A stretch of 64,000 nucleotides of DNA, taken from positions 1 through 64,000 of the forward strand of contig CAWEPQ010000001.1 of assembly GCA_963811055.1 (NCBI GenBank). Reading direction: 5' to 3'. The notes below the pieces were generated by a model. The model was not told the origin of the DNA and searched no databases. It was given only the letters and a program-made list of their open reading frames with translations. Below, one piece after another: positions 40,340-48,672 of the stretch. This stretch comes from JACVRW01 sp963811055 (GTDB lineage: Bacteria > Actinomycetota > Thermoleophilia > Solirubrobacterales > Thermoleophilaceae). Position 1 is the first letter of the stretch. Every line of letters starts with the position of its first letter. The translations under genes were made by a program, and so were the position numbers.

Positions 40340-41860
40340 TCAGCGAAACCGTTGCCTGGGGCGCTTCCGCATGGCCGCCTCCGAGTAGACCGGTGGCCGG
40401 CCCCCGGCCGCGCGCCGGACGCGCTCGCGCATCGTCCTGACCACCGACCTCCGCTTGTGGGAGACGTCGATGCGCTCGGCAGGATCGGCGAGAACGTCGT
40501 AGAGGCGCTCCTCACTCCAGTCGTTCCTCGTCATGTAGGCCCAGCGCCGGTCGCGGACATACGAATAGTTGCCATACCCGCCCACCGCGTAGGGGCGCCG
40601 CTCGGCGGGCGCGCCGCCGTGCAGGATCGGCGAGAGGTCGGCGCCCTCGAAGGCTGCCACCGGGTCGAGTCCACCGAGTGCCGCGAGCGTGGGCGCAACG
40701 TCATGCGTGGACGCGAACCAATCGCTCGTGGTCCCGGCGCCGGCCCCTCCCGGATCCCGAAGGAGCATCGGAACATGGATCAACTCCGGATGCAGAAGGC
40801 TCGGTGCCTTGCCCGTCCAGTCGTGCTCGCCCAGGAAGACCCCGTGGTCGCTGACCAGCATGATGGCCGTGGAGTCGTCGAGGCCGAGCTTCCAGAGCCG
40901 GTCGAGAAAGACTCCCAGCCAGCGGTCGGTCATCGTGACGCTGGCCTTGTAGGTCGTCCGTAGCCGGGCGATGTGGCGGTCGCTCAGATACCTCGACGCG
41001 TGTGTGTAGCCGACGTCCGCGATCTCGTAGCCGCGGTAGTCGGGATCCCCGTACATGTCCATGTAGCGACGCGGCGGGATCCAGGGCTCGTGCGGGTCGA
41101 AGCAGTCCACCACCATCATGAAGGGATCGCGGCGCTTGGCCGTCGGCAACAGCTTCGCCGCCGCCCGGAACACCCGCGACGCGCACAGCTCGACCTCGTT
41201 GCGACCGCGTCCGTTGTTTGCGAGGTATTGCTGGATGGAGGCGATCCGGGACTCGGAGCGCAGCCGGCCGGGCGGCAGCCTGTGCAGCGCCACGGCGCGA
41301 GGCACGCTCTCACGAGGCCGCCGGTACCCGCGCTGCCCGTCGATCCGCACAAATCGATCGGGCGTGCGCCTGAACGGGTCGAGCACACGTGTGTAGCCGA
41401 GGAAGGGGTTGTCCGTCACATACGAGGTCCATCTGCCGGCCCGGCGGAAGGCCGTCACGAGCGTCTCCGCGCCCGGCTGGATCGGCTGCCATCCCGGCCG
41501 CTTGGCCATTCCGGCCCAGGGCTCCCAGTCGCGGAACGGGTAGGCGTGTCGCCCGGAGAGGATCGAGCGTCGTGCCGGCATCGTCGGCATGGCCTCGGGG
41601 AACACGTCCGTGAAGCGCACGCTGTCGCGGGCCAGCGCGTCGATGTTCGGAGTGTGCATCCCATCCGCGCCGTAGCAGCGAAGATGGTCCGCCCGCAGGC
41701 TGTCGATCACGATCAGGACGACGTTGCGCTGCTCCTCGGCGGCCAGCGCGCCCCGCAGCGGGCCCCAGTTGGCAGCACCACCAGCCAGCGCGAGGCCGGC
41801 GGTCCCGACGAACGCACGCCGACTGAGCCCGCGCCGGCGACTCGGATCACGATCTTCCAT
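40340..41860 (-). CDS. Tat-exported sulfatase-superfamily hydrolase with Thr at the formylglycine site
   Basis: This 506-residue protein has twin-arginine signal RRRGLSRRAFVGTAGLALAG. The alkaline-phosphatase/sulfatase core is clear: VVLIVIDSLRADHLRCYGAD (metal Asp residues), MLVSDHGVFLGEHDWTGK (metal Asp/His) and a C-terminal substrate cap. Where sulfatases have Cys/Ser-x-Pro-x-Arg, this reads AMPTMPARRSILSGRHAYPF, so the nucleophile position is Thr and cannot become formylglycine. Thr nucleophiles occur in phosphodiesterases of the superfamily, so phosphoester cleavage is more likely than sulfate ester cleavage (inference). Confidence 0.85.
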   Translation of the reverse strand: MEDRDPSRRRGLSRRAFVGTAGLALAGGAANWGPLRGALAAEEQRNVVLIVIDSLRADHLRCYGADGMHTPNIDALARDSVRFTDVFPEAMPTMPARRSILSGRHAYPFRDWEPWAGMAKRPGWQPIQPGAETLVTAFRRAGRWTSYVTDNPFLGYTRVLDPFRRTPDRFVRIDGQRGYRRPRESVPRAVALHRLPPGRLRSESRIASIQQYLANNGRGRNEVELCASRVFRAAAKLLPTAKRRDPFMMVVDCFDPHEPWIPPRRYMDMYGDPDYRGYEIADVGYTHASRYLSDRHIARLRTTYKASVTMTDRWLGVFLDRLWKLGLDDSTAIMLVSDHGVFLGEHDWTGKAPSLLHPELIHVPMLLRDPGGAGAGTTSDWFASTHDVAPTLAALGGLDPVAAFEGADLSPILHGGAPAERRPYAVGGYGNYSYVRDRRWAYMTRNDWSEERLYDVLADPAERIDVSHKRRSVVRTMRERVRRAAGGRPPVYSEAAMRKRPRQRFR

Positions 41861-41944
41861 TTTGTCTCTCCAACCCGACGGGGCTCCTAAGGTGCGCCGC
41901 TACCATCCGGCGGCCGCAGGGCGCGCCCCGGGCCTGGACTCTCG

Positions 41945-43450
41945 ATGAACAAGCACTCCAAGCTCCGATTCGGCGCTCTGTGCGCTGCTCTGCTGGCAAT
42001 CGGTGGGGTATCCGCACCGGCCCCAGCCGACACCTTCGAGGCCGCCGAACGTCCGAACGTTGTCATCCTCATGACAGACGACCAGACCCTGCGCTCCATG
42101 CGGGCGATGCCGCGCACGAGGGCTCTGATCGGCGACGCGGGGGCCACCTTCACCCGTGCCTTCGTGAACAACCCTCGGTGCTGCCCGTCACGGGCGACCT
42201 TCCTCACGGGCCAGTACTCCCACAACCACGGGGTGCTCACCAACGGCCCGCCGAGCGGAGGGTGGCCCGGCCTACGAGGATCGTCCAACTGGCTGCCGAG
42301 CTGGCTCCAGCAGGCGGGCTACCACACCGTCCACGTCGGGAAGTTCCTGAACACCTACGGCCGCGACGATCCCCTCGAGCTGCCCCCGGGTTGGAACGAG
42401 TGGTATGCCACGATCGACCCGACCACGTACCGCTATTACGGCTACACCGTCAACGAGAACGGGAGCCTGCACACCTACGGGCGCGACGGCGATCCGCGTT
42501 GGTACGCGACCGACTTCACGGCCAGGCGATCAGCCGAAATCGTCACGCGCCTCGCACCATCTCCGCAGCCGTTCTTCCTGTCCGTCGCCTTCCTGGCCCC
42601 CCACACTGGCGCGCCCCGCGAGCCGAGCGATCCCGGAGGTATCGGCACACCCGCTGTGGCGCCGCGACACCGCGGAAGCTTCGCTCTCGCACAGTTACCC
42701 CTCGACGGCAGCTTCAACGAGGCCGACGTGTCGGACAAGCCGCGGGCAGCCCGCCGCCCGCGCCTTGGAGCGCGCGACGTCGCCGACATCGAGGCGCTCT
42801 ATCGCCAGCGTCTCGAGTCGCTCGTGGCCGTCGACGAGGCCGTCGAGACGATCGTCGGCGCCCTGGATGCAGCCGGGGAGCTCGACCGCACTTTGATCGT
42901 GTTCACGTCGGACAACGGCTACCTCGCGGGCGAGCACCGGATGGGGTACGGAAAGGCACAGGTGTACGAACCGGCGATCCGCGTGCCGCTGCTGATGCGC
43001 GGCCCCGGCGTGCCCGGGCACGTCCGGCGCGGCCAGCTCGTGACCAACGCGGACCTCGCGCCCACCATCCTCGACGCGGCGTGGGCGACGCCCGGGCGCG
43101 TGCAGGACGGCCGTTCCCTGTTGCCGCTGGCCCGGGAGCCGGCCCTCGGCCGCGACCGAGCGCTGCTCATCGAGATCGGGCGGGGCAGTGGTCTCGCGAC
43201 AACGGCCGTCCGCACTCGCCGCTGGTTGTATGCCGAACGCGCCGGGGGCGCCAGGGAGCTCTACGACCTCCGCGCGGACCCGGACGAGCTCAGCAACCTG
43301 GGCGCCAGCCTGTCACACACACGAGCGCGCACGACGTTGGCCCGCATGCTCGCGGTGCTGGAGCGCTGCAACGGCTCGACATGTCGCCAACCGCTCTCAC
43401 TCAGCGGGCGCTCCAGCCGGGCCCGCGCACTCCTTCGCGCGATCCGATAG
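41945..43450 (+). CDS. secreted sulfatase with canonical CxPSR site
   Basis: This 501-residue exported enzyme has a signal peptide ending near APAPA. The core reads RPNVVILMTDDQTLRSMRAM (metal Asp pair) and NPRCCPSRATFLTGQYSHNH (formylglycine Cys in C-x-P-S-R). HTVHVGKFLNTYG supplies His/Lys, and TLIVFTSDNGYLAGEHRMGY supplies the last metal ligands. It hydrolyses a sulfate ester of unknown identity and requires a formylglycine-generating enzyme not seen in this window. It is divergent from the Thr-variant enzyme across 84 bases. Confidence 0.92.
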   Translation: MNKHSKLRFGALCAALLAIGGVSAPAPADTFEAAERPNVVILMTDDQTLRSMRAMPRTRALIGDAGATFTRAFVNNPRCCPSRATFLTGQYSHNHGVLTNGPPSGGWPGLRGSSNWLPSWLQQAGYHTVHVGKFLNTYGRDDPLELPPGWNEWYATIDPTTYRYYGYTVNENGSLHTYGRDGDPRWYATDFTARRSAEIVTRLAPSPQPFFLSVAFLAPHTGAPREPSDPGGIGTPAVAPRHRGSFALAQLPLDGSFNEADVSDKPRAARRPRLGARDVADIEALYRQRLESLVAVDEAVETIVGALDAAGELDRTLIVFTSDNGYLAGEHRMGYGKAQVYEPAIRVPLLMRGPGVPGHVRRGQLVTNADLAPTILDAAWATPGRVQDGRSLLPLAREPALGRDRALLIEIGRGSGLATTAVRTRRWLYAERAGGARELYDLRADPDELSNLGASLSHTRARTTLARMLAVLERCNGSTCRQPLSLSGRSSRARALLRAIR

Positions 43451-43460
43451 CGGCAGGGTC

Positions 43461-45563
43461 ATGACCCGCCGCCTGAGCCTTGCACTCGCCGCCCTCGCGG
43501 TGCCATTGCTGCTCGGTGGGCTGGCGGCCACGTACGTGAAGCTCGAGCTCGCGGATCCCGAGCCGTTCGCCGACCGGGCGGTGGTCGCGCTGCGGTCGAG
43601 CGAGGTGCGGCAGGCAATAGCCGAGCAGGTGGCTGTGGAGATGGTGGAGCGCGGGTCCCCCGACCTCGTGGCCTCGCGACCACTGGTGCTCACGGGCGTG
43701 GAGGCGGTGCTCGAGACGGACGAGTTCGCGCGCGTGCTGCGGCGTGCCGCGATCGCCGCGCACGCGCTGCTGCTGCACGGTGACCGGGACGTGATCGTGG
43801 AGCTGGAGGAGGGCACCGAGCTGCTCATACCTGCGGTCAGGAGCGTGTCTCCGGAGGTGGCCGGCCAGATCCCCACGGACCTCAGCCCGCGCATCGCCGC
43901 GGTCCGGGGCTCCGACGCGGCCACATCGCTGGTGCGCCTCGCCGACGCGGCAGACGCGGCAGCGGTCCCGCTGCTGTTCGCCGCTGTCGCCCTGCTGGCG
44001 CTGTCGGTGGCGCTAGCCCCGGATCGCCGCCGTGCGGCGGCGTCGGCCGGGCTGATGGTCGCCGCCGGTACAGCCGTCGCGCTGATGGCGACCACGGCGT
44101 TGAGGGCCCAGGTGCTGTCCCATGCCAAGGGGGTCGGCGCCCTTTCAGATGATGAGGCGAGATCGGCTGCCGGGGCCACGTGGGACGCGCTTGCCGGTGA
44201 TCTGGAGACCTGGTTCGCGGTGGTGGGCGTCGGCGGACTCGCGATCAGTGTGAGCGCCCTGCTGGTCGAGGCCCGGTTTGACCGGCACGCGGCGCTGCGA
44301 AACGCGGTGGACCTCGTGGCAGGCGGAAGGCTGCCGCGCTCTCTGAGAGCCCTCCGCGGGCTCGGGCTCGCCGCCGTCGGAGCCCTGATTCTGCTCGAGG
44401 CCGACCCGGTGTTCACCCTGGCGGCAGTCGCGCTCGGCGGGACGCTGGTACTCCTCGGCCTCAGCGAGGCTCTGTCGATCACGAGCGCGGCGGCAGCTCG
44501 ACCCCCGGTCGAGCGTCGCCACCGGCGCGTCCTCGTCGCGGGCGGCGGGCTCGCGCTTGGTGCCCTGGTGGCGGCCACGGCCCTGATTCTGATCGAGCGG
44601 GGCGGCCCCCCGGCACCGCCCGCCGCCGGCGAGATCAGCGCCTGCAATGGAGCCGCGGAGCTCTGTGACCGGCGCCTCGACCAGGTCGTCCTACCCGGGA
44701 CACACAACTCGATGTCCGCCGCGGACCGGCCCGGCTGGTACTTCGCGAACCAGATCAGGCCAATCCCTCGCCAGCTACGGGACGGGATCCGCCTGTTGAT
44801 GATCGACCCGCACTATGGGGTCGAGGACTCGGAGGGGCGGGTTCGCACGGACCTGCGGGCCGAGGGAACCAACCGCAACCGCGTGGCCGGCCGGCTCGGC
44901 GCACAGGCGGTGGAGGTGGCCGAACGCCTGGCCGGCCGGCTCGGCCTCGTCCCCGCGGAGGGTGAGCGCGCGATCTATCTCTGCCACACCCTGTGTGAGC
45001 TCGGCGCCGAGCGGATGGCCCCGACACTGGACGAGCTACGCGGCTTCCTCGAACGCAATCCCTCGGAGGTGCTGATCGTGATCCTGGAGTCGAGCGTGGA
45101 CCCCACCGAGGTGGAGCGGGAGTTCGACGAGGCCGATCTCGAGCCATACCTCGCTGTCCTCGACCGCGGGCGGCCGCTTCCCACGTTGCGACGGATGATC
45201 GCGTCCGGACGGCGCCTCGTCGTGTTCGACGAAGGCGATGGCGGAGCGGCGGACTGGTATCAGCCTGAGTTCCTGTTCGTCCAGGACACTCCCATCCGGT
45301 CCGTGCTGCGCTCCCCCAGGTCGTGCGCGCCGGGCCGCGGGGAGCCCGAAAGCCCGCTGCTCCTGATGAACCACTGGGTCGACCGCTTTCCTCCGTCGCC
45401 CAGCGCGAACCGCAGGATCTCGGACCGAGAGAGCCTGCTCGGCCGGGCGCGCAGTTGCCGCCGGCGCCGCGGAGCAATGCCGAATCTAATTGCTGTGGAC
45501 TTCTACGGGTCGGGCGCGCTGCTTAGCGTCGCGCGAGAGCTCAACAGGACCCCGGCCGGCTGA
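43461..45563 (+). CDS. membrane protein with C-terminal PI-PLC-like domain
   Basis: This 700-residue protein begins 10 bases after the sulfatase stop. The N-terminal part has a signal-anchor (RLSLALAALAVPLLLGGLAA) and an extracytoplasmic helical region. A cluster of helices follows around residues 170-400 (VPLLFAAVALLALSVAL, VLVAGGGLALGALVAAT). The C-terminal 300 residues resemble bacterial phosphatidylinositol phospholipase C: VVLPGTHNSMSAADRP (first catalytic His), IRLLMIDPHYGV, AIYLCHTLCELG (second His) and PSEVLIVILESSVDPTEVER. The active site should face outward. Substrate specificity is not evident. Confidence 0.82.
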   Translation: MTRRLSLALAALAVPLLLGGLAATYVKLELADPEPFADRAVVALRSSEVRQAIAEQVAVEMVERGSPDLVASRPLVLTGVEAVLETDEFARVLRRAAIAAHALLLHGDRDVIVELEEGTELLIPAVRSVSPEVAGQIPTDLSPRIAAVRGSDAATSLVRLADAADAAAVPLLFAAVALLALSVALAPDRRRAAASAGLMVAAGTAVALMATTALRAQVLSHAKGVGALSDDEARSAAGATWDALAGDLETWFAVVGVGGLAISVSALLVEARFDRHAALRNAVDLVAGGRLPRSLRALRGLGLAAVGALILLEADPVFTLAAVALGGTLVLLGLSEALSITSAAAARPPVERRHRRVLVAGGGLALGALVAATALILIERGGPPAPPAAGEISACNGAAELCDRRLDQVVLPGTHNSMSAADRPGWYFANQIRPIPRQLRDGIRLLMIDPHYGVEDSEGRVRTDLRAEGTNRNRVAGRLGAQAVEVAERLAGRLGLVPAEGERAIYLCHTLCELGAERMAPTLDELRGFLERNPSEVLIVILESSVDPTEVEREFDEADLEPYLAVLDRGRPLPTLRRMIASGRRLVVFDEGDGGAADWYQPEFLFVQDTPIRSVLRSPRSCAPGRGEPESPLLLMNHWVDRFPPSPSANRRISDRESLLGRARSCRRRRGAMPNLIAVDFYGSGALLSVARELNRTPAG

Positions 45564-45571
45564 GCCACGAC

Positions 45572-46255
45572 TCAGCCGACGTAGATCAGGCCTCCGAACC
45601 GGCACTTGCCCGCCTGTCCGAGGACGCTCGCACCGGCGTACAGCTGCCCGCCGAGGATCTCCGTGCCGTCAGGCGCGACCGCCGTGCCCGCCTCTTCCTG
45701 GGCGAACACCGGCGTGCCCGCGGCTGCCTGAGCCCGCACAAGCGCGGCGGTCTCCCCTATCTGGAACGCTGCGTCGTCGTCAGCGCCGTCGACGGCGGAG
45801 CCGTTCTGGTTCGTCTGTAGGACGATCTCCGCCACGTGATCGGCGCCTTCGACCCGACAGCGCGCGGTGATCGTGAACGGGCCTGCCGTGGTGAGGCCTG
45901 CCGAGCCACCCGGATCGAGGCTGAGCGTCTCGAACCGGCGAACGCTCACGCCGCCGATCGAGTCAGCCGACTCCGCGCTCTTGACTTCCTTGAACTTCGA
46001 GGCGTCGAGCACCTCCTCCTTGACGGCGTTGTAGCCGACCGAGTCCTTCAGCATCAGCGTGCCCTTGAGCGAGCGCCCGCGCAGGTCGCTCTGCGTCAAG
46101 GAGCGGTTGCGGATGTCGTCGCCCGTGAGCGAGCCGTTCTTTACGTTCGCCCCGGTGATCGTCAGGGCATAGGCCGTTCCACTGAGCGCGGCGAACAGCG
46201 CTATTGCGGCGATCACGAGCGCCGGCGACGGCCGCCGGCGAAAGATGCGGGTCAT
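45572..46255 (-). CDS. secreted low-complexity-stalk protein, unknown function
   Basis: This 227-residue exported protein has signal-anchor RRPSPALVIAAIALFAALSG. The next stretch, ITGANVKNGSLTGDDIRNRS followed by LTQSDLRGRSLKG, is a short-period repeat of the beta-helical pentapeptide-like kind that is very common in Thermoleophilia secreted proteins. The C-terminal half is a beta domain (PFTITARCRVEGADHVAEIV) ending GKCRFGGLIYVG, with one probable disulfide. It is a surface protein of unknown role. The gap from 46256 to 46430 holds nothing recognisable. Confidence 0.75.
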   Translation of the reverse strand: MTRIFRRRPSPALVIAAIALFAALSGTAYALTITGANVKNGSLTGDDIRNRSLTQSDLRGRSLKGTLMLKDSVGYNAVKEEVLDASKFKEVKSAESADSIGGVSVRRFETLSLDPGGSAGLTTAGPFTITARCRVEGADHVAEIVLQTNQNGSAVDGADDDAAFQIGETAALVRAQAAAGTPVFAQEEAGTAVAPDGTEILGGQLYAGASVLGQAGKCRFGGLIYVG

Positions 46256-46430
46256 CGTTCATTACCTCCGGTATTCGGGTGGCTCCCAGCCGGGAACACA
46301 TCCCTTCCGGCGCCGGTGCGCCGGCCCTGCCCAGCGCTGTCATAGAGATGACGGTCCGATTCGACCCGCTGATCGTCCACCGCGTCAAGCAAACCTCCGG
46401 CCGGGGGCTGATTGCCGGCCCCCCGCGTGG

Positions 46431-46880
46431 CTACCAGACGCCGTTCTTGCCCTTGGTCAGGCTGCAGCCGGCCGCCGTGTCCGTGTCCTTGACCTTGCAG
46501 GTCCGCGCGCGGCTGCCATCGGCATAGCGAGTGATGGTGAAACTGGTCCCGGATCCGGAGGTGGCCTTGACCGTGAAGCCGCCAACGGGCTTACCGGGGC
46601 TCGCGCTCACTCCGCTGCTCGAGATACTCGGCTCGATCTGGCGCAGGCGCTTCAGATTGCACGTCTGGGGCGCGGTGAACGACCCGCCCTGGTCGAGTCC
46701 GCAAATCCGCATCGTCGTTAGCAAGGTCTTGGCCTGCACCATCGCGTCGGCATCGTTGGCCTTGGCGCTCTGACCAAGGAGATTCGGAAGTGCGATGGCC
46801 GCCAGAACACCGATGATCAGAATGACCACCAGCAACTCGACCATGGTCATTCCTTCGGGGGCTGAGAGTCTCGAGAGCAT
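46431..46880 (-). CDS. type IV prepilin
   Basis: This 149-residue pilin precursor has the class III leader MLSRLSAPEG followed by MTMVELLVVILIIGVLAAIA. Prepilin peptidase should cut after Gly10, leaving N-methylated Met1 and Glu5. The globular head has two Cys pairs (RICGLDQ with QTCNLKR; RTCKVKD with AGCSLTK). ATG 46880 gives a standard leader and has AAAGGCAG upstream. No assembly ATPase or peptidase gene is in the window, so the pilus machinery must be elsewhere. Confidence 0.9.
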   Translation of the reverse strand: MLSRLSAPEGMTMVELLVVILIIGVLAAIALPNLLGQSAKANDADAMVQAKTLLTTMRICGLDQGGSFTAPQTCNLKRLRQIEPSISSSGVSASPGKPVGGFTVKATSGSGTSFTITRYADGSRARTCKVKDTDTAAGCSLTKGKNGVW

Positions 46881-46986
46881 CCACTGCCTTTCAATCGGAT
46901 TCCTGGGAATCCTGCGGCCCCCCACCTTGCTCGCGCGATCCGCTGGGCTGCGTTTGTGGCTGTGGCGGCCCGACGGCCCTTCACGA

Positions 46987-47014
46987 CGGAAGGCCCGCGG
47001 TTGCGGGCCTTCCG
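46987..47014 (-). terminator. hairpin after the initiator tRNA gene
   Basis: A perfect 12-bp stem (CGGAAGGCCCGC with GCGGGCCTTCCG) and 4-base loop lie 4 bases beyond the tRNA 3-prime end. There is no long T-run, so this may act as a terminator or processing signal. Confidence 0.6.
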
Positions 47015-47017
47015 GAG

Positions 47018-47091
<74 letters not shown>

Positions 47092-47156
47092 TCGCTACAG
47101 CGAGGTTACCAACCGGTCTCGGCAACCTCAACGGCCGCCCGGTACGGTCAGGTCCT

Positions 47157-48080
47157 GTGAGCGCACGGCGCGTCGGCGTGATCGACCAGGGCACGAACTC
47201 CACGCGCCTCCTCGTCGCCGACGTGCGCGACGGTCGGGTCGCCGAGATCGAACGGCAGACGAACGTCACCAGGCTCGGGGACGGCCTCGAGGCCAGCGGA
47301 CGGCTGAGCGACGCCGCCATCGAGCGCGTCGTGGACACGGTCGCCGGGTATCGCGAGCTGCTCGACCGGCATGGGGCCGAGACCGTCGTCTGCGTGGCCA
47401 CCAGCGCAATGCGCGACGCCGCCAACGGGCACGAGCTCGCCGAGATTCTGCGCGAGCGCTTCCAGGTCGACCCGCGCGTGATCTCAGGAGACGAGGAGGC
47501 CCGGCTCACATTCCTGGGCGCCACCAACGGGCGGGCCTCCGGCGAGCCCACCCTCGTATTCGACATCGGCGGCGGCAGCACCGAGTACGTGGTCGGGCAC
47601 CCGGGCGACGAACCGACCTTCCACATGTCCACGCGCATGGGCTCCGTGCGCCACACCGAGCGCCACCTCGACACCGACCCGCCCACAGCCGGCGAGCTCA
47701 CTGCCCTCGCCGGTGACATCGACAGCGTCATCGCCGGCGACATCCCCGCGCACATACGAGCCGACGTCCATCAGGCGATCGCCGTGGCCGGCACCGCCAC
47801 CTCCCTCGCCGCCATCGACCTCCAGCTCGACCCCTACGACGCCCGGCGGGTCGACGGGCACCGGCTCACCCGCGAGCGCAGCGAGGAGCTACGGGACAGC
47901 CTCGCCTCCCTACCGCTCGCGGAACGGCGCCAGGTCACCGGCCTCCATCCCGACCGCGCCCCCACCATCGTCGCCGGAGCCACAATTCTCACCCGTTCGC
48001 TGCACGCCTTTGAGCTCGACGAAGTCGAGGTCAGCGAGGCCGACATCCTGCACGGCGCGGCGCTCGACGCCGCCTCATAA
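47157..48080 (+). CDS. Ppx/GppA phosphatase (exopolyphosphatase family)
   Basis: This 307-residue cytosolic enzyme of the actin-like ATPase fold degrades polyphosphate or pppGpp. N-terminal loop VGVIDQGTNSTRLLVADVRD (DQGTNST where most have DxGSNS), then TRLGDGLEASGRL, CVATSAMRDAANG and VISGDEEARLTFLGA follow. The second phosphate loop is LVFDIGGGSTEYVVG, and TRMGSVRHTERHL follows. The length fits the short actinobacterial Ppx1/2 forms without the C-terminal HD domain. It starts with GTG 47157. Confidence 0.92.
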   Translation: MSARRVGVIDQGTNSTRLLVADVRDGRVAEIERQTNVTRLGDGLEASGRLSDAAIERVVDTVAGYRELLDRHGAETVVCVATSAMRDAANGHELAEILRERFQVDPRVISGDEEARLTFLGATNGRASGEPTLVFDIGGGSTEYVVGHPGDEPTFHMSTRMGSVRHTERHLDTDPPTAGELTALAGDIDSVIAGDIPAHIRADVHQAIAVAGTATSLAAIDLQLDPYDARRVDGHRLTRERSEELRDSLASLPLAERRQVTGLHPDRAPTIVAGATILTRSLHAFELDEVEVSEADILHGAALDAAS

Positions 48081-48132
48081 AGGCCGGAAAAAGCCCCTTC
48101 CGCAGAGCCGCACTCTGCTCTATAGTCCGATC

Positions 48133-48322
48133 CGCTGGGTGGAGAACCCGTGCGGCTCAACGCCGTCGGCTATCGACCCGGTACATAGGTTCGGGCGAAG
48201 CCGCTTTCGTATCGGCGCCTCCCGCCGCTCGAACCGCAAGGCCCTTTCAAGGCACGTACCCCTGCCCGTCCTGATGGGGCCGTTTATGGGACCGCCCGGA
48301 ATGACTCCGGGCGGTCCCTTTT
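48133..48322 (+). ncRNA. probable structured non-coding RNA, unassigned (6S-like size)
   Basis: No convincing open frame covers 48081-48672. A -10-like TATAGT at 48121-48126 is followed, about 190 nt later, by a very strong terminator. The interval folds well: GGGT-GGAGA-ACCC at 48138, then a long arm in which GGTTCGGGCG (near 48187) pairs with CGCTCGAACC (near 48228) inside GGTAC/GTACC. Size and isolated promoter-to-terminator layout recall 6S RNA, but I see no decisive 6S signature, and SRP, tmRNA and RNase P signatures are absent. Confidence 0.5.
48288..48322 (+). terminator. strong intrinsic terminator
   Basis: A perfect 13-bp stem GGGACCGCCCGGA/TCCGGGCGGTCCC with a 5-base loop is followed by TTTT at 48319. 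It closes the proposed ncRNA rather than the Ppx gene, whose stop is over 200 bases upstream. Confidence 0.88.
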
Positions 48323-48360
48323 AGCGGCTGGGGGACCGGCAGGCGCGATGGCGGCGAAAC

Positions 48361-48393
48361 GAACAAAAGGGGTCAATACGGCCCCCAATGTTC
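48361..48393. other. hairpin in gene-free stretch
   Basis: GAACA/TGTTC outer arms and GGGG/CCCC inner arms enclose TCAATACGG. It is one of two structured elements between the terminator at 48322 and the ThDP-enzyme stop at 48673. No gene is recognisable in that 350-base stretch. Confidence 0.4.
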
Positions 48394-48494
48394 GTCTCGA
48401 TCCGCCCCGCCACGCCAGTGGGCGGTGAGGGGTGTTCCGTCGTGCTCGGCACATTCATGTGCTCCCGGCCAATGCGGGCTTTGGCGAGACCAAC

Positions 48495-48519
48495 GTTGAG
48501 CTGAATAGTTCAGCTCAAC
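48495..48519. promoter_or_regulatory. 25-bp inverted repeat, possible operator
   Basis: GTTGAGCTGAA and TTCAGCTCAAC are exact 11-base inverted arms around TAG. No T-run follows and no gene start is nearby on either strand (the ThDP-enzyme gene ends at 48673). It may be an operator, a protein-binding site or the relic of a promoter. Confidence 0.5.
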
Positions 48520-48672
48520 TCGCATCTCGTCCCGGTCACGGGCAGGGAGGCCGCCCGGACGGCACGCCCGGGTAACGGGGCGCGCACGAACAAGCCACCG
48601 GCGCCGGGGCGAGCGACTCCCTCCCCAGCCGCAGTAGACGCCCGCGGCACCTGGCCCGACGGGGACCGCCGC

